From assembly GCA_024233085.1 (NCBI GenBank), contig JACKQC010000026.1:1-53715 (forward strand): a stretch of 53,715 nucleotides of DNA. The letters run 5' to 3'. The translations under genes were made by a program, and so were the position numbers. Origin of the DNA: Akkermansiaceae bacterium (GTDB lineage Bacteria; Verrucomicrobiota; Verrucomicrobiia; Verrucomicrobiales; DEV007). Shown one piece after another: positions 8,884 to 17,528 of this stretch. The notes under the pieces are model-generated. The model did not search any database. It was not told where the DNA came from and was given only the letters and a program-made list of their open reading frames with translations. The first letter of the stretch is position 1, and each line of letters begins with the position of its first letter.

Positions 8884-9306
8884 CTACCGCAAAAAGATTC
8901 GGATCAGCAGGGCGATCAGGATTGGGAGTGTGAGGGCCGCCGCCTGGAGTCTCAACACGGTCTCCATGGCCAGGGACTCGGCCATGGGGCGTCCGGTTTC
9001 GAAGAGTCCGCCGCTTTTCCTTTCAGGGATGGTGGAGTGCCAAAGCTGGAGCAAGCCAAACCAAAGAATTGCGCCGAAAAAGTATGGCTCCGAAAGATAA
9101 GAATCGGGTTCGAGTGGCGGCAGAACCGTCAAGAACGCCTCAAGGAGAGTGGCGCCGAGAGCGAAGCAAAAGGCGATCCGTCGCCGTTTGCGCTCCTCGG
9201 TGAGGGCATGGCGGAATTCCCGGTTTTCCAATTCCGCCATGCGCTCCGCGAAACGGCTTTCGTCCGGATTTCCGATCCGCCGGATGGGTTGGCATTTGGA
9301 ATTCAT
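8884..9306 (-). CDS. Small membrane protein, unknown
   Basis: 140 residues, ATG at 9306, six bases after the stop of the pseudopilin gene, so probably the last gene of the gsp operon. The N-terminal 45 residues are charged; hydrophobic segments lie at about 46-64, 75-92 and 118-138. No motif is recognised. The codon use is less GC-biased at third positions than in its neighbours, which suggests a recently gained or fast-evolving gene. Its placement hints at a link with the secretion apparatus, but that is inference only. Confidence 0.7.
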   Translation of the reverse strand: MNSKCQPIRRIGNPDESRFAERMAELENREFRHALTEERKRRRIAFCFALGATLLEAFLTVLPPLEPDSYLSEPYFFGAILWFGLLQLWHSTIPERKSGGLFETGRPMAESLAMETVLRLQAAALTLPILIALLIRIFLR

Positions 9307-9312
9307 TGCTTT

Positions 9313-9987
9313 TCACTCGACCCAGCTTTTCTCGCTCCGGACATCGCCGGTGAGGGGATGAAACTCGACTTCGAAGTGGGCGCGGTCGGAGTCGACTTCA
9401 ATTTTAAGGGGCTGGCACATGCCGGAGGGTTGAAAAACCCAGCGCTTGAAAAGGCCGCTCTGCATGTCGATCCACTCGGTGTCGCCCCAGGTCCAGAGCC
9501 GGTAGGTGACGCCGTCGGGGATTTCGTAGGATTCGTGGTATTCGAGGCCGGCCTGGATGGTCTGGGCGGCGCGGTCGTCCACGGTCGGTTCCCGGCCTGA
9601 GTTCAGGTCGACCCCGCGGGCGCGCGAGGCTTCGGCGATCTTTCGCTGCTCTTCGAGGACGTCGAGTTCGCGGACCAACTCGTCGAACTCCTCGCTTTCG
9701 CCATAGGGATTGAAATACCGGGCGGCGTGAAAACCGCGGTGGTCAAAGGCGATCTGGTAGGGCTGCTGCTCGGCCATGGCGCGGGCGCGCACGGTGCGGG
9801 CGAGGCGAAGCAGTTCGGAAACGGGTTCGCGCGCGACCTTTTCGCGCTCGAGACCGCGCATGGTCGGGATCGCCATGCCGACGAGAATGGCGACGATGGT
9901 GATGGCGATAACGATCTCGACGAGCGTGAAAGCCGCCCGGCGGTCGCGGGGAACATCGAGCGTCGTCGGTCGGTTCATCGCCTTCAC
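9313..9987 (-). CDS. GspH-like pseudopilin / prepilin-type protein
   Basis: About 224 residues. A class III signal precedes the pilin helix: DRRAAFTLVEIVIAITIVAILVGMA (around residues 16-40, cut here to its key part AAFTLVE), with Glu at +5. The start is taken as the GTG at 9987 whose G overlaps the gspG stop (GTGA), a sign of translational coupling; an ATG at 9978 is an alternative. The C-terminal domain is beta-rich and unlike GspG, with no calcium-loop signature, consistent with a minor pseudopilin of the GspH/I/J kind. It would be cleaved by a prepilin peptidase encoded elsewhere. Confidence 0.85.
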   Translation of the reverse strand: MKAMNRPTTLDVPRDRRAAFTLVEIVIAITIVAILVGMAIPTMRGLEREKVAREPVSELLRLARTVRARAMAEQQPYQIAFDHRGFHAARYFNPYGESEEFDELVRELDVLEEQRKIAEASRARGVDLNSGREPTVDDRAAQTIQAGLEYHESYEIPDGVTYRLWTWGDTEWIDMQSGLFKRWVFQPSGMCQPLKIEVDSDRAHFEVEFHPLTGDVRSEKSWVE

Positions 9988-10415
9988 CAGTTGCCGATGT
10001 CGTCGTCGCTTTCGACGCCGTCCTCGCCGAGGGACCAGACGTCGTATTTGCGCTTACTTTTTTGGGCCGGGTAACGATATTGGTACTGGTTGCCCCAGGG
10101 ATCGAGGAGGGCCTTGGCGTCCTCGAGATAGGCGCGCCAGCGTTCGGGCTGGGGATCGCCGGTGGGTTTCTCCACGAGGGCCTGGAGGCCCTGATCCTGG
10201 GTGGGCGGCTTCGAGTAGTTGCCGCGTTCGTAGCCCTTGATGGCGAGGTCGATGGTGTTCAGGTCGCCGCGAACGCGCTCGAGCTTGGCCTCGTCGAGCC
10301 AGCCGACGAGCATGTAGATGCCGGAGCCGGCGAGGATGCCGATGATGGTGAGCACGATGACGAGTTCGACGAGGGTGAAGGCGCGGCGCGACGGGTATCT
10401 GCGGATCGTTTGCAT
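9984..10415 (-). CDS. gspG: Type II secretion major pseudopilin GspG
   Basis: 143 residues from the ATG at 10415; an earlier start would add about 20 residues before the basic leader. The leader MQTIRRYPSRRA is followed by FTLVELVIVLTIIGILAG, the prepilin cleavage site and N-terminal polymerisation helix. The GspG signature PPTQDQGLQALVEKP and the C-terminal DPWGNQYQYRYP plus acidic GEDGVESDDDIGNW calcium-loop region are intact. It forms the shaft of the periplasmic pseudopilus. The residue before the cleavage site is Ala rather than the usual Gly, as in its downstream neighbour. Third gene of gspE-gspF-gspG-gspH. Confidence 0.95.
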   Translation of the reverse strand: MQTIRRYPSRRAFTLVELVIVLTIIGILAGSGIYMLVGWLDEAKLERVRGDLNTIDLAIKGYERGNYSKPPTQDQGLQALVEKPTGDPQPERWRAYLEDAKALLDPWGNQYQYRYPAQKSKRKYDVWSLGEDGVESDDDIGNW

Positions 10416-10503
10416 GGTCTTGTTATCGGGTGAAGGGGGCGGGATTGTCAATTTTCGGATTTCGAAGGGTTTCACAGGAACTTGAGATCGGAAAAGGCGG
10501 GTC

Positions 10504-11772
10504 TCATCGCGGACCGCCGCCGCCGCGGAAGCCGGACATGGAGCCGAAGATGGTGGTCATGATGGAATAGGCGACGACGCCGACGACGATGGCCATGCCG
10601 ACGAGCACGACCTGGGGCACGAGGCTGGTGAGGCGCGAGATGCGGATGTCGAGGTCCTCGTCGTATTTCACGGCGGCTTTGGTGAAGGCTTTTCCCAGTT
10701 CGCCGGTTTGCTCGCCGATGGCGACACGGTCGATGAGCCCGTCGGGAAAGGCGCCGGACTTGGAGAGGGACTTGGCCAGGGAAGATCCCTCGCCGACGGC
10801 TTCGACGGCGGACTCGAGGTGGCCTTTGACGTGGAGATTCGTGGTGCCGCGGGTGACGAGGCGCAGGCTGTTGAGCAGGGGGACGCCATTGGTGACGAGG
10901 TTCGCCATGGTGTGGCAGAACTGGGCGTAGAAACGCCCGGTGATGACGGGACCGAAGGCGGGCAGGCGCATTTTCGCGCGGTCCCACCAGAGGCGCCCGG
11001 CCGGGGAGGCGATGTAGGCCCGAAAACCGAGGGCGAGGGAGACGGCGACGATCAGAATGAGCCACCACCACGCGCCCATGAAGTCGGTGAACTTGATAAG
11101 CACCTGGGTCAGCGTGCTCAGTTTCTGCCCGGTCTTGCTGATGAGATCGGTGAGGCGGGGCATCAGGACGGTGCTGAAGACGAACAGCAACACCACGCAG
11201 CCGATCAGCAGCACGCTGGGGTAGATCATGGCCCCGGTGACGCGCCGCTGGAGGGCGTAGAGGTTCTTCAGGTTGGTGGCGAGCCGGCGGAGGATCTCGC
11301 CGAGCGATCCGCCCGCCTCGCCGGCGGCGACGAGATTGCGATACAGCTCGTCGAAGGAGGGCGAGGCCTTTTTCAGGGCGCCGGAAAATTTCGCGCCCTC
11401 GCGGATCTCGTCGCGCAGGGTGGCGGCGATTTGCTTGATCGCCTTGTTGGTCTGGCGTTCGTGCAGGATACGGAGTGCCTGCTCGAGTTGGACTCCGGCG
11501 TCGAGCAGGTCGGCGAGTTCCTCGGTGAAAAGAATGATCAGGGGACGCGTCAGGCTGACGGGGCCGGTGACGATGGAGCGGTCGATCCCGGCTTTGGCTT
11601 TCGATTTTGTACCGGCGGCCGTGGCGGCGTCATCGGTGACGGCCTCGAGGTGGATGGGGACGAGGGCCTTCGATTCGAGTTCGCGGTAGGCTTCCGCGCG
11701 ATTTCGCACGGCGAGATTGCCGGAAACGCGTTTTCCGGTGCCGTCGATGGCGGTGTAGGCGAAGGCGGGCAT
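10504..11772 (-). CDS. gspF: Type II secretion / type IV pilus inner-membrane platform protein GspF
   Basis: 422 residues beginning MPAFAYTAIDGTGKRVSG, the standard GspF start. Two T2SF domains, each followed by hydrophobic segments (about 195-225, 245-270 and 385-412), match the family; ends SMSGFRGGGGPR. GspF anchors the cytoplasmic ATPase GspE to the pseudopilus base. It lies between gspE and gspG in a leftward operon, 188 bases from gspE, with an octamer tandem array in that gap. A type IV pilus PilC role cannot be excluded, but gspG next door favours secretion. Confidence 0.93.
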   Translation of the reverse strand: MPAFAYTAIDGTGKRVSGNLAVRNRAEAYRELESKALVPIHLEAVTDDAATAAGTKSKAKAGIDRSIVTGPVSLTRPLIILFTEELADLLDAGVQLEQALRILHERQTNKAIKQIAATLRDEIREGAKFSGALKKASPSFDELYRNLVAAGEAGGSLGEILRRLATNLKNLYALQRRVTGAMIYPSVLLIGCVVLLFVFSTVLMPRLTDLISKTGQKLSTLTQVLIKFTDFMGAWWWLILIVAVSLALGFRAYIASPAGRLWWDRAKMRLPAFGPVITGRFYAQFCHTMANLVTNGVPLLNSLRLVTRGTTNLHVKGHLESAVEAVGEGSSLAKSLSKSGAFPDGLIDRVAIGEQTGELGKAFTKAAVKYDEDLDIRISRLTSLVPQVVLVGMAIVVGVVAYSIMTTIFGSMSGFRGGGGPR

Positions 11773-11960
11773 GAGATCGCGCCAGCGTCGCTGGCTGAAA
11801 AAAGTGGGAAGGTGCGAAGGTGCGAAGGTGCGAAGGTGCGAAGGTGCGAAGGTGCGAAGGTGCGAAGGTGGGTGAGCGCTTTCTGGGGTCGGAAACTTCT
11901 CTGACTTTTTACCTTCGCACCTTTTACCTTTAACAGCGGCCGGAGGCCGCTATTCGGTCG
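11773..11960. repeat. 8-bp tandem array (AAGGTGCG) with inverted copy
   Basis: Seven perfect copies of AAGGTGCG plus six more bases run from 11809 to 11870, immediately upstream of gspF on its transcribed strand. The sequence ACCTTCGCACCTT at 11911-11923 is complementary to one and a half units, so the transcript could fold back. The remaining gap between gspE and gspF holds no gene. Confidence 0.9.
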
Positions 11961-13652
11961 CTATTCGGTCGCGGCGGTGTTGGTGAGGACTTCCTCGAGG
12001 GTGGTGCGGCCTTCGGCGACTTTTTGCCAGCCGTAGTGGCGCAGCAGAACCATTCCGTCCCGGAGGGCCTGCTCGCGAAGCTTGGCATAGCTGGCGTTGG
12101 CGGTGATGAGTTCCTGAACCGCCGGCGTGACGGAGCACAGCTCGACGATCGCCATGCGTCCGCGATAGCCGGTGCCGCGGCAGGCCCGGCAACCGACGGC
12201 CTCGTGGATGCCGGCCTGGTGCTCGAGAGGAAATCCGATCCTCGCGAGGTAGGCCTCGTCGACCTCGGAATGCGGGCGCTTGCAGGCCTCGCAGAGGGTG
12301 CGGACGAGACGCTGGGCGAGGAAGGCGCGCACGGACGAGGCGATGAGGAAGGGCTCGACGCCCATGTCCAGCAGGCGGGTAATGCCGCCGACGGCGTCGT
12401 TGGTGTGCAGCGTGCTGAAGACGAGGTGACCGGTCAGAGCGCCGCGCACGGCGATTTCCGTGGTCTCGAGGTCGCGCATTTCCCCGATCATGATGATGTT
12501 CGGATCGCCGCGCAGGATGCTGCGCAGGCCGGCGGCGAAAGTCAGGCCGATCTCGGGTTTCACCGCGATCTGGATGACGCCGTCGAGCTTGTTTTCGACC
12601 GGGTCCTCGATGGTGACGATGCGGGTGTCCTTCGTGTTGAGCTGTTTGAGGAAGGTGTAGAGCGTCGTCGATTTCCCCGATCCGGTCGGGCCGGTCACGA
12701 GAATGATGCCGTTGGGCATGCCGAGGAATTCGCGGATCTTCGCCTCGAGCGGGGGATCGAGCCCGAGCATGGACATGTCGAATTTCTGCCGGGTCAGCAG
12801 GCGAAGGCTGACGCTCTCGCCGTTGACGGACGGGATGGTGGCGACGCGGACGTCGATCGGCTCGCCGTCGAGCTGGAGATTGATGCGGCCGTCCTGCGGC
12901 AGGCGGCGCTCGGCGATGTCGAGCTGGGCCATGATTTTCAGCCGCGAGATGAGCGAGGCCTGGAGGGCGCGGATATTCGGCGGCACGGTGACCTCCTGCA
13001 GGGCGCCGTCGATGCGGTAGCGGATACGGAGGTTGTTTTCGAGCGGCTCGATGTGGATGTCGGTGGCGCGTTCCTTGAGCGCCTCGCGGAAGACCTGGTT
13101 GACGAAATTCATCACCGAGGCCTCCTCGTCCTCCTCGTCGAGCAGGGTGACCTCCTGTGCCAGGTCGTCATCGTCGCCGACCTGGTCGCGGCCCTCGATG
13201 AGTTCGTCGAAATGCTCCGCGCCGACGCCGTAGCCGCGCCGCAGGCCCTCCATGATGTGGTAGCGGGTGGAGACGGCCCAGGTGACGTTCTTGTGCAGGT
13301 CGCGCCCGACGGCCTGTTTCGCCTCCAGGTCGAAGGGGTCGTAGGTCATCAGGCAGATATCCTTGCCGTTCATCCGCCCGGGGAGCAATCGGTGGCGCAG
13401 GGCGAGCTTGGCGGGAAACCGGCTGTGCAGCGGCTGGGAGAGATCGAGTTCCGACTCGGCCAAAAACTCCAGCCCGGTCGCCTTGGCGATGTTTTCGGCG
13501 AAGGCGCTCTCCTCCACCACCTCGGCGTCGAGCACGGCGTCGATGAGCGGGGCGTGTTTTTCGGATGCCTCCGAAAGCGCCGCCTCGCAGCGCGGCCGGT
13601 CGGTGCAGCCGCTTTCGAGGGCGATTTTGGTGAAGAGGGGGACCAGAGACAT
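11961..13652 (-). CDS. gspE: Type II secretion / pilus assembly ATPase GspE
   Basis: 563 residues from the ATG at 13652. The hexameric ATPase powers pseudopilus assembly at the inner membrane. An N-terminal MshEN-like domain (about 1-150) is followed by the secretion ATPase core: Walker A GPTGSGKST at 321-329, Asp box around 345-352, Walker B-region RGDPNIIMIGEMRD at 381-394 (GEMRD instead of the common GEIRD), His box GHLVFSTLHTNDA. The tetracysteine zinc site is C454, C457, C488, C491. First gene of the operon and divergent from the DUF2059 gene; its promoter should lie in 13653-13894. Confidence 0.95.
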   Translation of the reverse strand: MSLVPLFTKIALESGCTDRPRCEAALSEASEKHAPLIDAVLDAEVVEESAFAENIAKATGLEFLAESELDLSQPLHSRFPAKLALRHRLLPGRMNGKDICLMTYDPFDLEAKQAVGRDLHKNVTWAVSTRYHIMEGLRRGYGVGAEHFDELIEGRDQVGDDDDLAQEVTLLDEEDEEASVMNFVNQVFREALKERATDIHIEPLENNLRIRYRIDGALQEVTVPPNIRALQASLISRLKIMAQLDIAERRLPQDGRINLQLDGEPIDVRVATIPSVNGESVSLRLLTRQKFDMSMLGLDPPLEAKIREFLGMPNGIILVTGPTGSGKSTTLYTFLKQLNTKDTRIVTIEDPVENKLDGVIQIAVKPEIGLTFAAGLRSILRGDPNIIMIGEMRDLETTEIAVRGALTGHLVFSTLHTNDAVGGITRLLDMGVEPFLIASSVRAFLAQRLVRTLCEACKRPHSEVDEAYLARIGFPLEHQAGIHEAVGCRACRGTGYRGRMAIVELCSVTPAVQELITANASYAKLREQALRDGMVLLRHYGWQKVAEGRTTLEEVLTNTAATE

Positions 13653-13807
13653 GAGGGCGTGTTTCGTTGCGTGGCCGGCACGGAAAATGCCGCCGGGCGG
13701 AATTATCGGCAGCAATGAAACCCGCCGCAAGCGTGGAGGTTTTGCGCGAAAAGGCGAGGCTGGACGCAGTTCCCCGCGACCCCGGAGTGGAAAAATTCCG
13801 AAGAATT

Positions 13808-13836
13808 TTGTTGCTAGTGTATATATTTGGTATAAA
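13808..13836 (+). promoter_or_regulatory. Candidate sigma-70 promoter of the DUF2059 gene
   Basis: TTGTTG at 13808-13813 and TATAAA at 13831-13836 are separated by exactly 17 bases, in an AT-rich pocket 60 bases upstream of the ATG at 13895. This is the best promoter-like sequence in the window. Confidence 0.55.
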
Positions 13837-13894
13837 CAATATTCCGGACGCGCCAATCGCGAGTCCAACTCGAAACTCAAATCCAATCCAAATC

Positions 13895-14434
13895 ATGAAA
13901 TCGAAAACGCATTCGCTTACCCTCCTCCCTCGCTCCGCCCGGGGCTTCTTCGCCCTGGCCGCCGGAGTTTCGCTCGCCCTCCTCGGCTCCGCCCGTGCCG
14001 CCGATCCGGCGCCCGAAGTGGCCACCGCCGCCAAGCGCCTGATGGACGTGATGAAGGTCAAGGAACAGTTCGGACCCATGCTCGAGAGCGTCACCCAGGC
14101 TCAGGAAGCGATGATCCAGCAGCAGAACCTGACCGAGGAACAGGCCAAAGTCGCGCGTGCCGCGATGGAGGCTTCCCTCGGCGAAGTCAAAAAAGCGCTC
14201 GCCTGGGAAACGATCGAACCGATGCTCGTGGGCATCTACGCCGGGGTCTTCACGGCCGCGGAACTCAACCGGCTGGCCGATTTCTTCGAAAGCCCCGAAG
14301 GGAAGGTCTACGTGGAAAAACAGCCCGCCGTCCAGGCCGCCACCATGGCCGAGATGCAGAAAGTCATGGTCGGACTCATGCCCGCCATCCAGCAAAAGAC
14401 CAAGGCCGCCATCGAAAAAGCCAAGAGCGAATAA
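13895..14434 (+). CDS. DUF2059 secreted protein
   Basis: 179 residues from the ATG at 13895. A signal peptide is clear: basic MKSKTHSLTLLPRSAR, a hydrophobic FFALAAGVSLALLG core, and SARAA as likely cleavage site near residue 37. The mature part is helical and matches DUF2059, with LMDVMKVKEQFGPMLESV, then AELNRLADFFESPEGKVYVEKQPAV near the middle, and a lysine-rich end. The family is periplasmic and uncharacterised. Divergent from gspE and preceded by a good promoter candidate. Confidence 0.88.
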   Translation: MKSKTHSLTLLPRSARGFFALAAGVSLALLGSARAADPAPEVATAAKRLMDVMKVKEQFGPMLESVTQAQEAMIQQQNLTEEQAKVARAAMEASLGEVKKALAWETIEPMLVGIYAGVFTAAELNRLADFFESPEGKVYVEKQPAVQAATMAEMQKVMVGLMPAIQQKTKAAIEKAKSE

Positions 14435-14490
14435 AGATCCGCGTCCATTCCGCTGTCAAAACACCCTCGCCGCCGCCACTGTTTGCCACC

Positions 14491-14883
14491 ATGCCGGAAA
14501 AACCCGCCATCGCTCTGCTGATCGGACCGATCTCGCCCGCCGCGGGACCGCTCTATCAGCAGATCGTGGACGGGTTCCGGCGGGCGGTGAGCGAGGGGCG
14601 CCTGGAGCCGGGATCCGCGTTGCCCTCCTTCCGCGCCCTGGCGGAGGAGCTGATGGTCAGCCTCATCACCGTGAAGCGCGCCTACGAGGAACTCGAGCGC
14701 GAAGGCATCGTCTATCGCCGGCAGGGGCTCGGCACCTTCGTGGCGGACCGGGGCGACGCCGCCAGCCGGGAAGCCAAGCTGAACGCCGCCCGCGACCTTT
14801 TCGCGAGAGGCGCCCGCGAAGCCGCCGAAGCCGGGCTTTCTCCCGCCGAGATCGAAGCCCTCGCCCGGGAGGCCATCGAATAA
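14491..14883 (+). CDS. YtrA-type GntR transcriptional regulator
   Basis: 130 residues from the ATG at 14491. A GntR winged helix occupies residues 19-86: PLYQQIVDGFRRAVSEGRLEPG, then LPSFRALAEELMVSLITVKRAYEELE and GIVYRRQGLGTFV, with only a short C-terminal tail of about 40 residues, as in the YtrA subfamily. YtrA regulators typically control the ABC transporter genes next to them; here an ABC ATPase and permease follow in the same direction after 322 bases, which fits. Likely a ligand-responsive repressor of that transporter. Confidence 0.9.
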   Translation: MPEKPAIALLIGPISPAAGPLYQQIVDGFRRAVSEGRLEPGSALPSFRALAEELMVSLITVKRAYEELEREGIVYRRQGLGTFVADRGDAASREAKLNAARDLFARGAREAAEAGLSPAEIEALAREAIE

Positions 14884-15205
14884 TCACCCGTGGCATGGGC
14901 ATCCTGCCCATGATTTCGCGGGAATACCATTCTCTTTAAAAAATAAGCCTTCACCGCTCCACCGCCCGCCCGCCTTTGCAACGAGAACGCCCAGCCTGAC
15001 GATCTTGGGCAGGATGCCCAAGCCACGATTGCATGGGCATCCCGCCCATGATTTCGCGGGGAAAGCGCCCGCCTCTCTAAAAGACGAACGCCTCCTCGGA
15101 CGCCACCCGACCGCCGACATCCATCGACCGAAGGAAAACCAAACTGACTATTCCTGGGCGGGATGCCCAAGCCACGCTCACTCCCATTCACGTCCGCCAT
15201 TCGCC
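14884..15205. repeat. Intergenic region with palindromic TGGGCATCCTGCCCA repeats
   Basis: Between the GntR and ABC genes lie four copies of an element with the core TGGGCATCC(T/C)GCCCA. Forward copies at 14889-14923 and 15031-15060 are each followed by ATGATTTCGCGGG; reversed copies are at 15004-15027 and 15153-15176. The reversed and forward copies at 15004-15060 are back to back. Related copies occur at 22611-22644, 29018-29046 and 29326-29350. No gene is visible in the gap. Confidence 0.8.
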
Positions 15206-16132
15206 ATGACAGACCCCAATCACTCCAGCGAAAACGCCATCGAAATCCGCGGCCTGCGCAAGCACTTCCCCGGCTTCGACCTTGGCCCGCTGAACCTCAC
15301 CGTTCCACGCGGCTCCATCTACGCCTTTGTCGGCCCGAACGGCGCCGGCAAGAGCACGACCATCGATCTCATCTTCGGCATGGGCCGGCAGGACGCCGGG
15401 TCCGTCACCGTCGCCGGGCTCGACAATGTCGCCGACGAAGTCGCCCTGAAAAAACGCGCCGCCTACGTCAGTCCCGAGCTGGAATACCTGACCTGGGGCA
15501 AGGTTCGCAACGCCGTCCGGTTCGTGCGCGGATTTTACCCGGAAACCTGGGACGACCTCTATTGCGCCGAATTGCTCGACACCTTCGAAATCGATCCCGA
15601 CGCAAAGATCGCGACCCTCTCCTTCGGATCGCGCACCAAGCTGGCGCTGGTCGTCGCCCTGGCCCGCCGGCCGGAGATTCTGGTGCTCGACGAGCCGACC
15701 ACCGGCCTCGACGCCGTCGCCAAGCGCGACCTGTTCGCCCAGTTGCTCGCCCTGATGGAGGACGGCGGGCACAGCATCCTGATCTCCTCGCACGGCCTCG
15801 GCGATCTCGAGCGCTTCGCCGACCGCGTCGGCATCATCCACGAGGGCATGATGCTGCACGAGGGTTCCATGCACGAAGTCGTGGCCCGCTACCGCCTCGT
15901 CGATGTCAGCTTCGCAGCCGGAGGCCAATTCGAGGCCGCCCCCGGTCTGACCCTGATTCGCGGCCACGGCGGACGCGTCCGCGTGCTCGTCGACACCGAG
16001 CGCGACGGCCACGAGGCGCTGAAAAAACAGGGCGCCGGCGACTTCGAGGAGACCGAGCTGACCCTCGAGGATCTCTTTGTCGCCCTGATGAAAAAACCCG
16101 ATCGCGCACCCTCCGCTTCCGCCTCGAAATGA
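15206..16132 (+). CDS. ABC transporter ATP-binding protein
   Basis: 308 residues from the ATG at 15206. All ATPase motifs are present: Walker A GPNGAGKST, signature LSFGSRTKLAL (LSFGS rather than LSGGQ), Walker B EILVLDEPTTGLD and switch His in ILISSHGLGDLE. The C-terminal 90 residues form the extra domain seen in export-type ATPases of the YtrB/CcmA kind. Its stop overlaps the permease start (ATGA at 16129-16132), so the two are translationally coupled and form one exporter, probably regulated by the GntR protein upstream. Substrate unknown; peptide or cell-envelope stress export is typical of YtrA-linked systems. Confidence 0.93.
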   Translation: MTDPNHSSENAIEIRGLRKHFPGFDLGPLNLTVPRGSIYAFVGPNGAGKSTTIDLIFGMGRQDAGSVTVAGLDNVADEVALKKRAAYVSPELEYLTWGKVRNAVRFVRGFYPETWDDLYCAELLDTFEIDPDAKIATLSFGSRTKLALVVALARRPEILVLDEPTTGLDAVAKRDLFAQLLALMEDGGHSILISSHGLGDLERFADRVGIIHEGMMLHEGSMHEVVARYRLVDVSFAAGGQFEAAPGLTLIRGHGGRVRVLVDTERDGHEALKKQGAGDFEETELTLEDLFVALMKKPDRAPSASASK

Positions 16133-17484
16133 AACGCATCGTCCTCGATTACCTGCGTCGCCGCGGCTGGATCCTCGGGATCGTGTGGCTGCTCCATCTC
16201 GTCATGACGGCCGGGAGCTGGACCTCGGAAAAAACCCTGGTCGTCGTCGCGGCCCTGTGCGGCGGCCCCATCACCTTCTCGCTCGATCTCATGGGCGGCG
16301 GCGCCGCGCTCCCGCGCACGATGCTGGCGCTGCCGCTGACGGAACGCCAAGTCGCGCGCGCCTGGCGTTTTGTCGCGCTGGAGTTTCCAGTCGCGATTTT
16401 TCTTCTCGCCCTGGCCCTGGGCGCGGGTGCCATGATTCTGATCGGAAGGGGCGAGCACATCACCTGGGAACGCTTCGGTATCGCCGCGCTGGCGCAGACC
16501 CTGCCGATCGGCACTCACTTTTTCGCCATGATCGGCCTGCCCACGCACCGCCTGATTTCGAGGGGTCCGGCGGCGACCGTTTCCCAGATCGTCTCCGCCG
16601 CGCTCTGGGGCGGCACCATTCCCCTCGTCGTATTGATGGCCCAGCAGTTCCCCGCCCGGTTCGCCGATCTGGGTGGCGTCGCGATCGCGATCGGCGGGAT
16701 CATGCTCATCCTGACCGTGGCGGGCTGGTTCCGGGCCGAGATGCTGATCCAAAGTCGGGTGACCGGACTCAACAGGGTTGGGTCCGCGACTCAACCCTGT
16801 TCGGTCGCGCGGAAAACGGGCGCCCCGGTCGCCGGGTTCGGCGGCTTGCCGTATCTCGGCTGGTTCATTGCCCGGAGTGTTTGCCTGCTGTCGGCGGCGA
16901 TTCTCGTCGTCAACGGCGGGGTCGTCCACCTGATGACCCTTCATTCCGGTCCGCGGGCGGTCGCGGCCTATTTTCCCCAGTTCATTTTTCTCGTGATGTT
17001 CACCGGCCTGATGGCGATCGGCTCGCTGCTGACCCATGCGCGGCTGCTGCGGTCGCTGCCGGTTTCTCGACTGACCCTGGCGGGCCTGATCGTCTTTTTT
17101 CCGTTCGGATTGTCCCTGGTGTCCGCTCTGGCCGGGGTGGGGCTCCTGCGTGTCACCGGGGGAATTCGACCGGAACCGGAGCGCATTCTGCTCTGGATGC
17201 TGATTCAAATCCCCTATGTCTTTGTGGCTCCCCTGGCGCTCCGGTTCGGGTTCCGAATGTCGGTCCTGGCTTCGATGATCGCCTTTGCCACGGCCTCGAT
17301 GGGGGTGTCGTCGTATTTCATCGAAAAGGTAAACTTCGAAAGCGCCCCGACATTGGCCGTGGCGATCGGGTTGGCGGTCACGATGGTCCCGTTGGCCTGG
17401 ATGCTGACCCATCTCGCGCTCGGGACCAGCCATCCCTGGAAATCCGGCGCGCTCCGGATGCCCTTCCAACCCCGGCGGGTGTGA
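16129..17484 (+). CDS. ABC transporter permease protein
   Basis: 451 residues, start ATG overlapping the ATPase stop. About ten to twelve hydrophobic segments are visible, for example LGIVWLLHLVMTAGSW near residue 18, VAIFLLALALGAGAMILIG near 90, and several between 240 and 440, so it is an integral inner-membrane subunit. No family motif is recognised beyond ABC-2-like organisation. Residues about 213-226 (LNRVGSATQPCSV) are encoded by a copy of the dispersed 19-3-19 palindromic element and fall in the hydrophilic loop between the two membrane halves, which explains why the insertion is tolerated. Confidence 0.85.
   Translation: MKRIVLDYLRRRGWILGIVWLLHLVMTAGSWTSEKTLVVVAALCGGPITFSLDLMGGGAALPRTMLALPLTERQVARAWRFVALEFPVAIFLLALALGAGAMILIGRGEHITWERFGIAALAQTLPIGTHFFAMIGLPTHRLISRGPAATVSQIVSAALWGGTIPLVVLMAQQFPARFADLGGVAIAIGGIMLILTVAGWFRAEMLIQSRVTGLNRVGSATQPCSVARKTGAPVAGFGGLPYLGWFIARSVCLLSAAILVVNGGVVHLMTLHSGPRAVAAYFPQFIFLVMFTGLMAIGSLLTHARLLRSLPVSRLTLAGLIVFFPFGLSLVSALAGVGLLRVTGGIRPEPERILLWMLIQIPYVFVAPLALRFGFRMSVLASMIAFATASMGVSSYFIEKVNFESAPTLAVAIGLAVTMVPLAWMLTHLALGTSHPWKSGALRMPFQPRRV
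16766..16806. repeat. 19-3-19 palindromic element, copy c (inside ABC permease gene)
   Basis: GACTCAACAGGGTTGGGTC (16766-16784), spacer CGC, GACTCAACCCTGTTCGGTC (16788-16806). The copy lies inside the permease gene and is read through in frame. Confidence 0.9.
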
Positions 17485-17528
17485 TCGCGGCCTTGCCAAC
17501 CGCGGCGGGGAAAAATACGCTGCGGACG

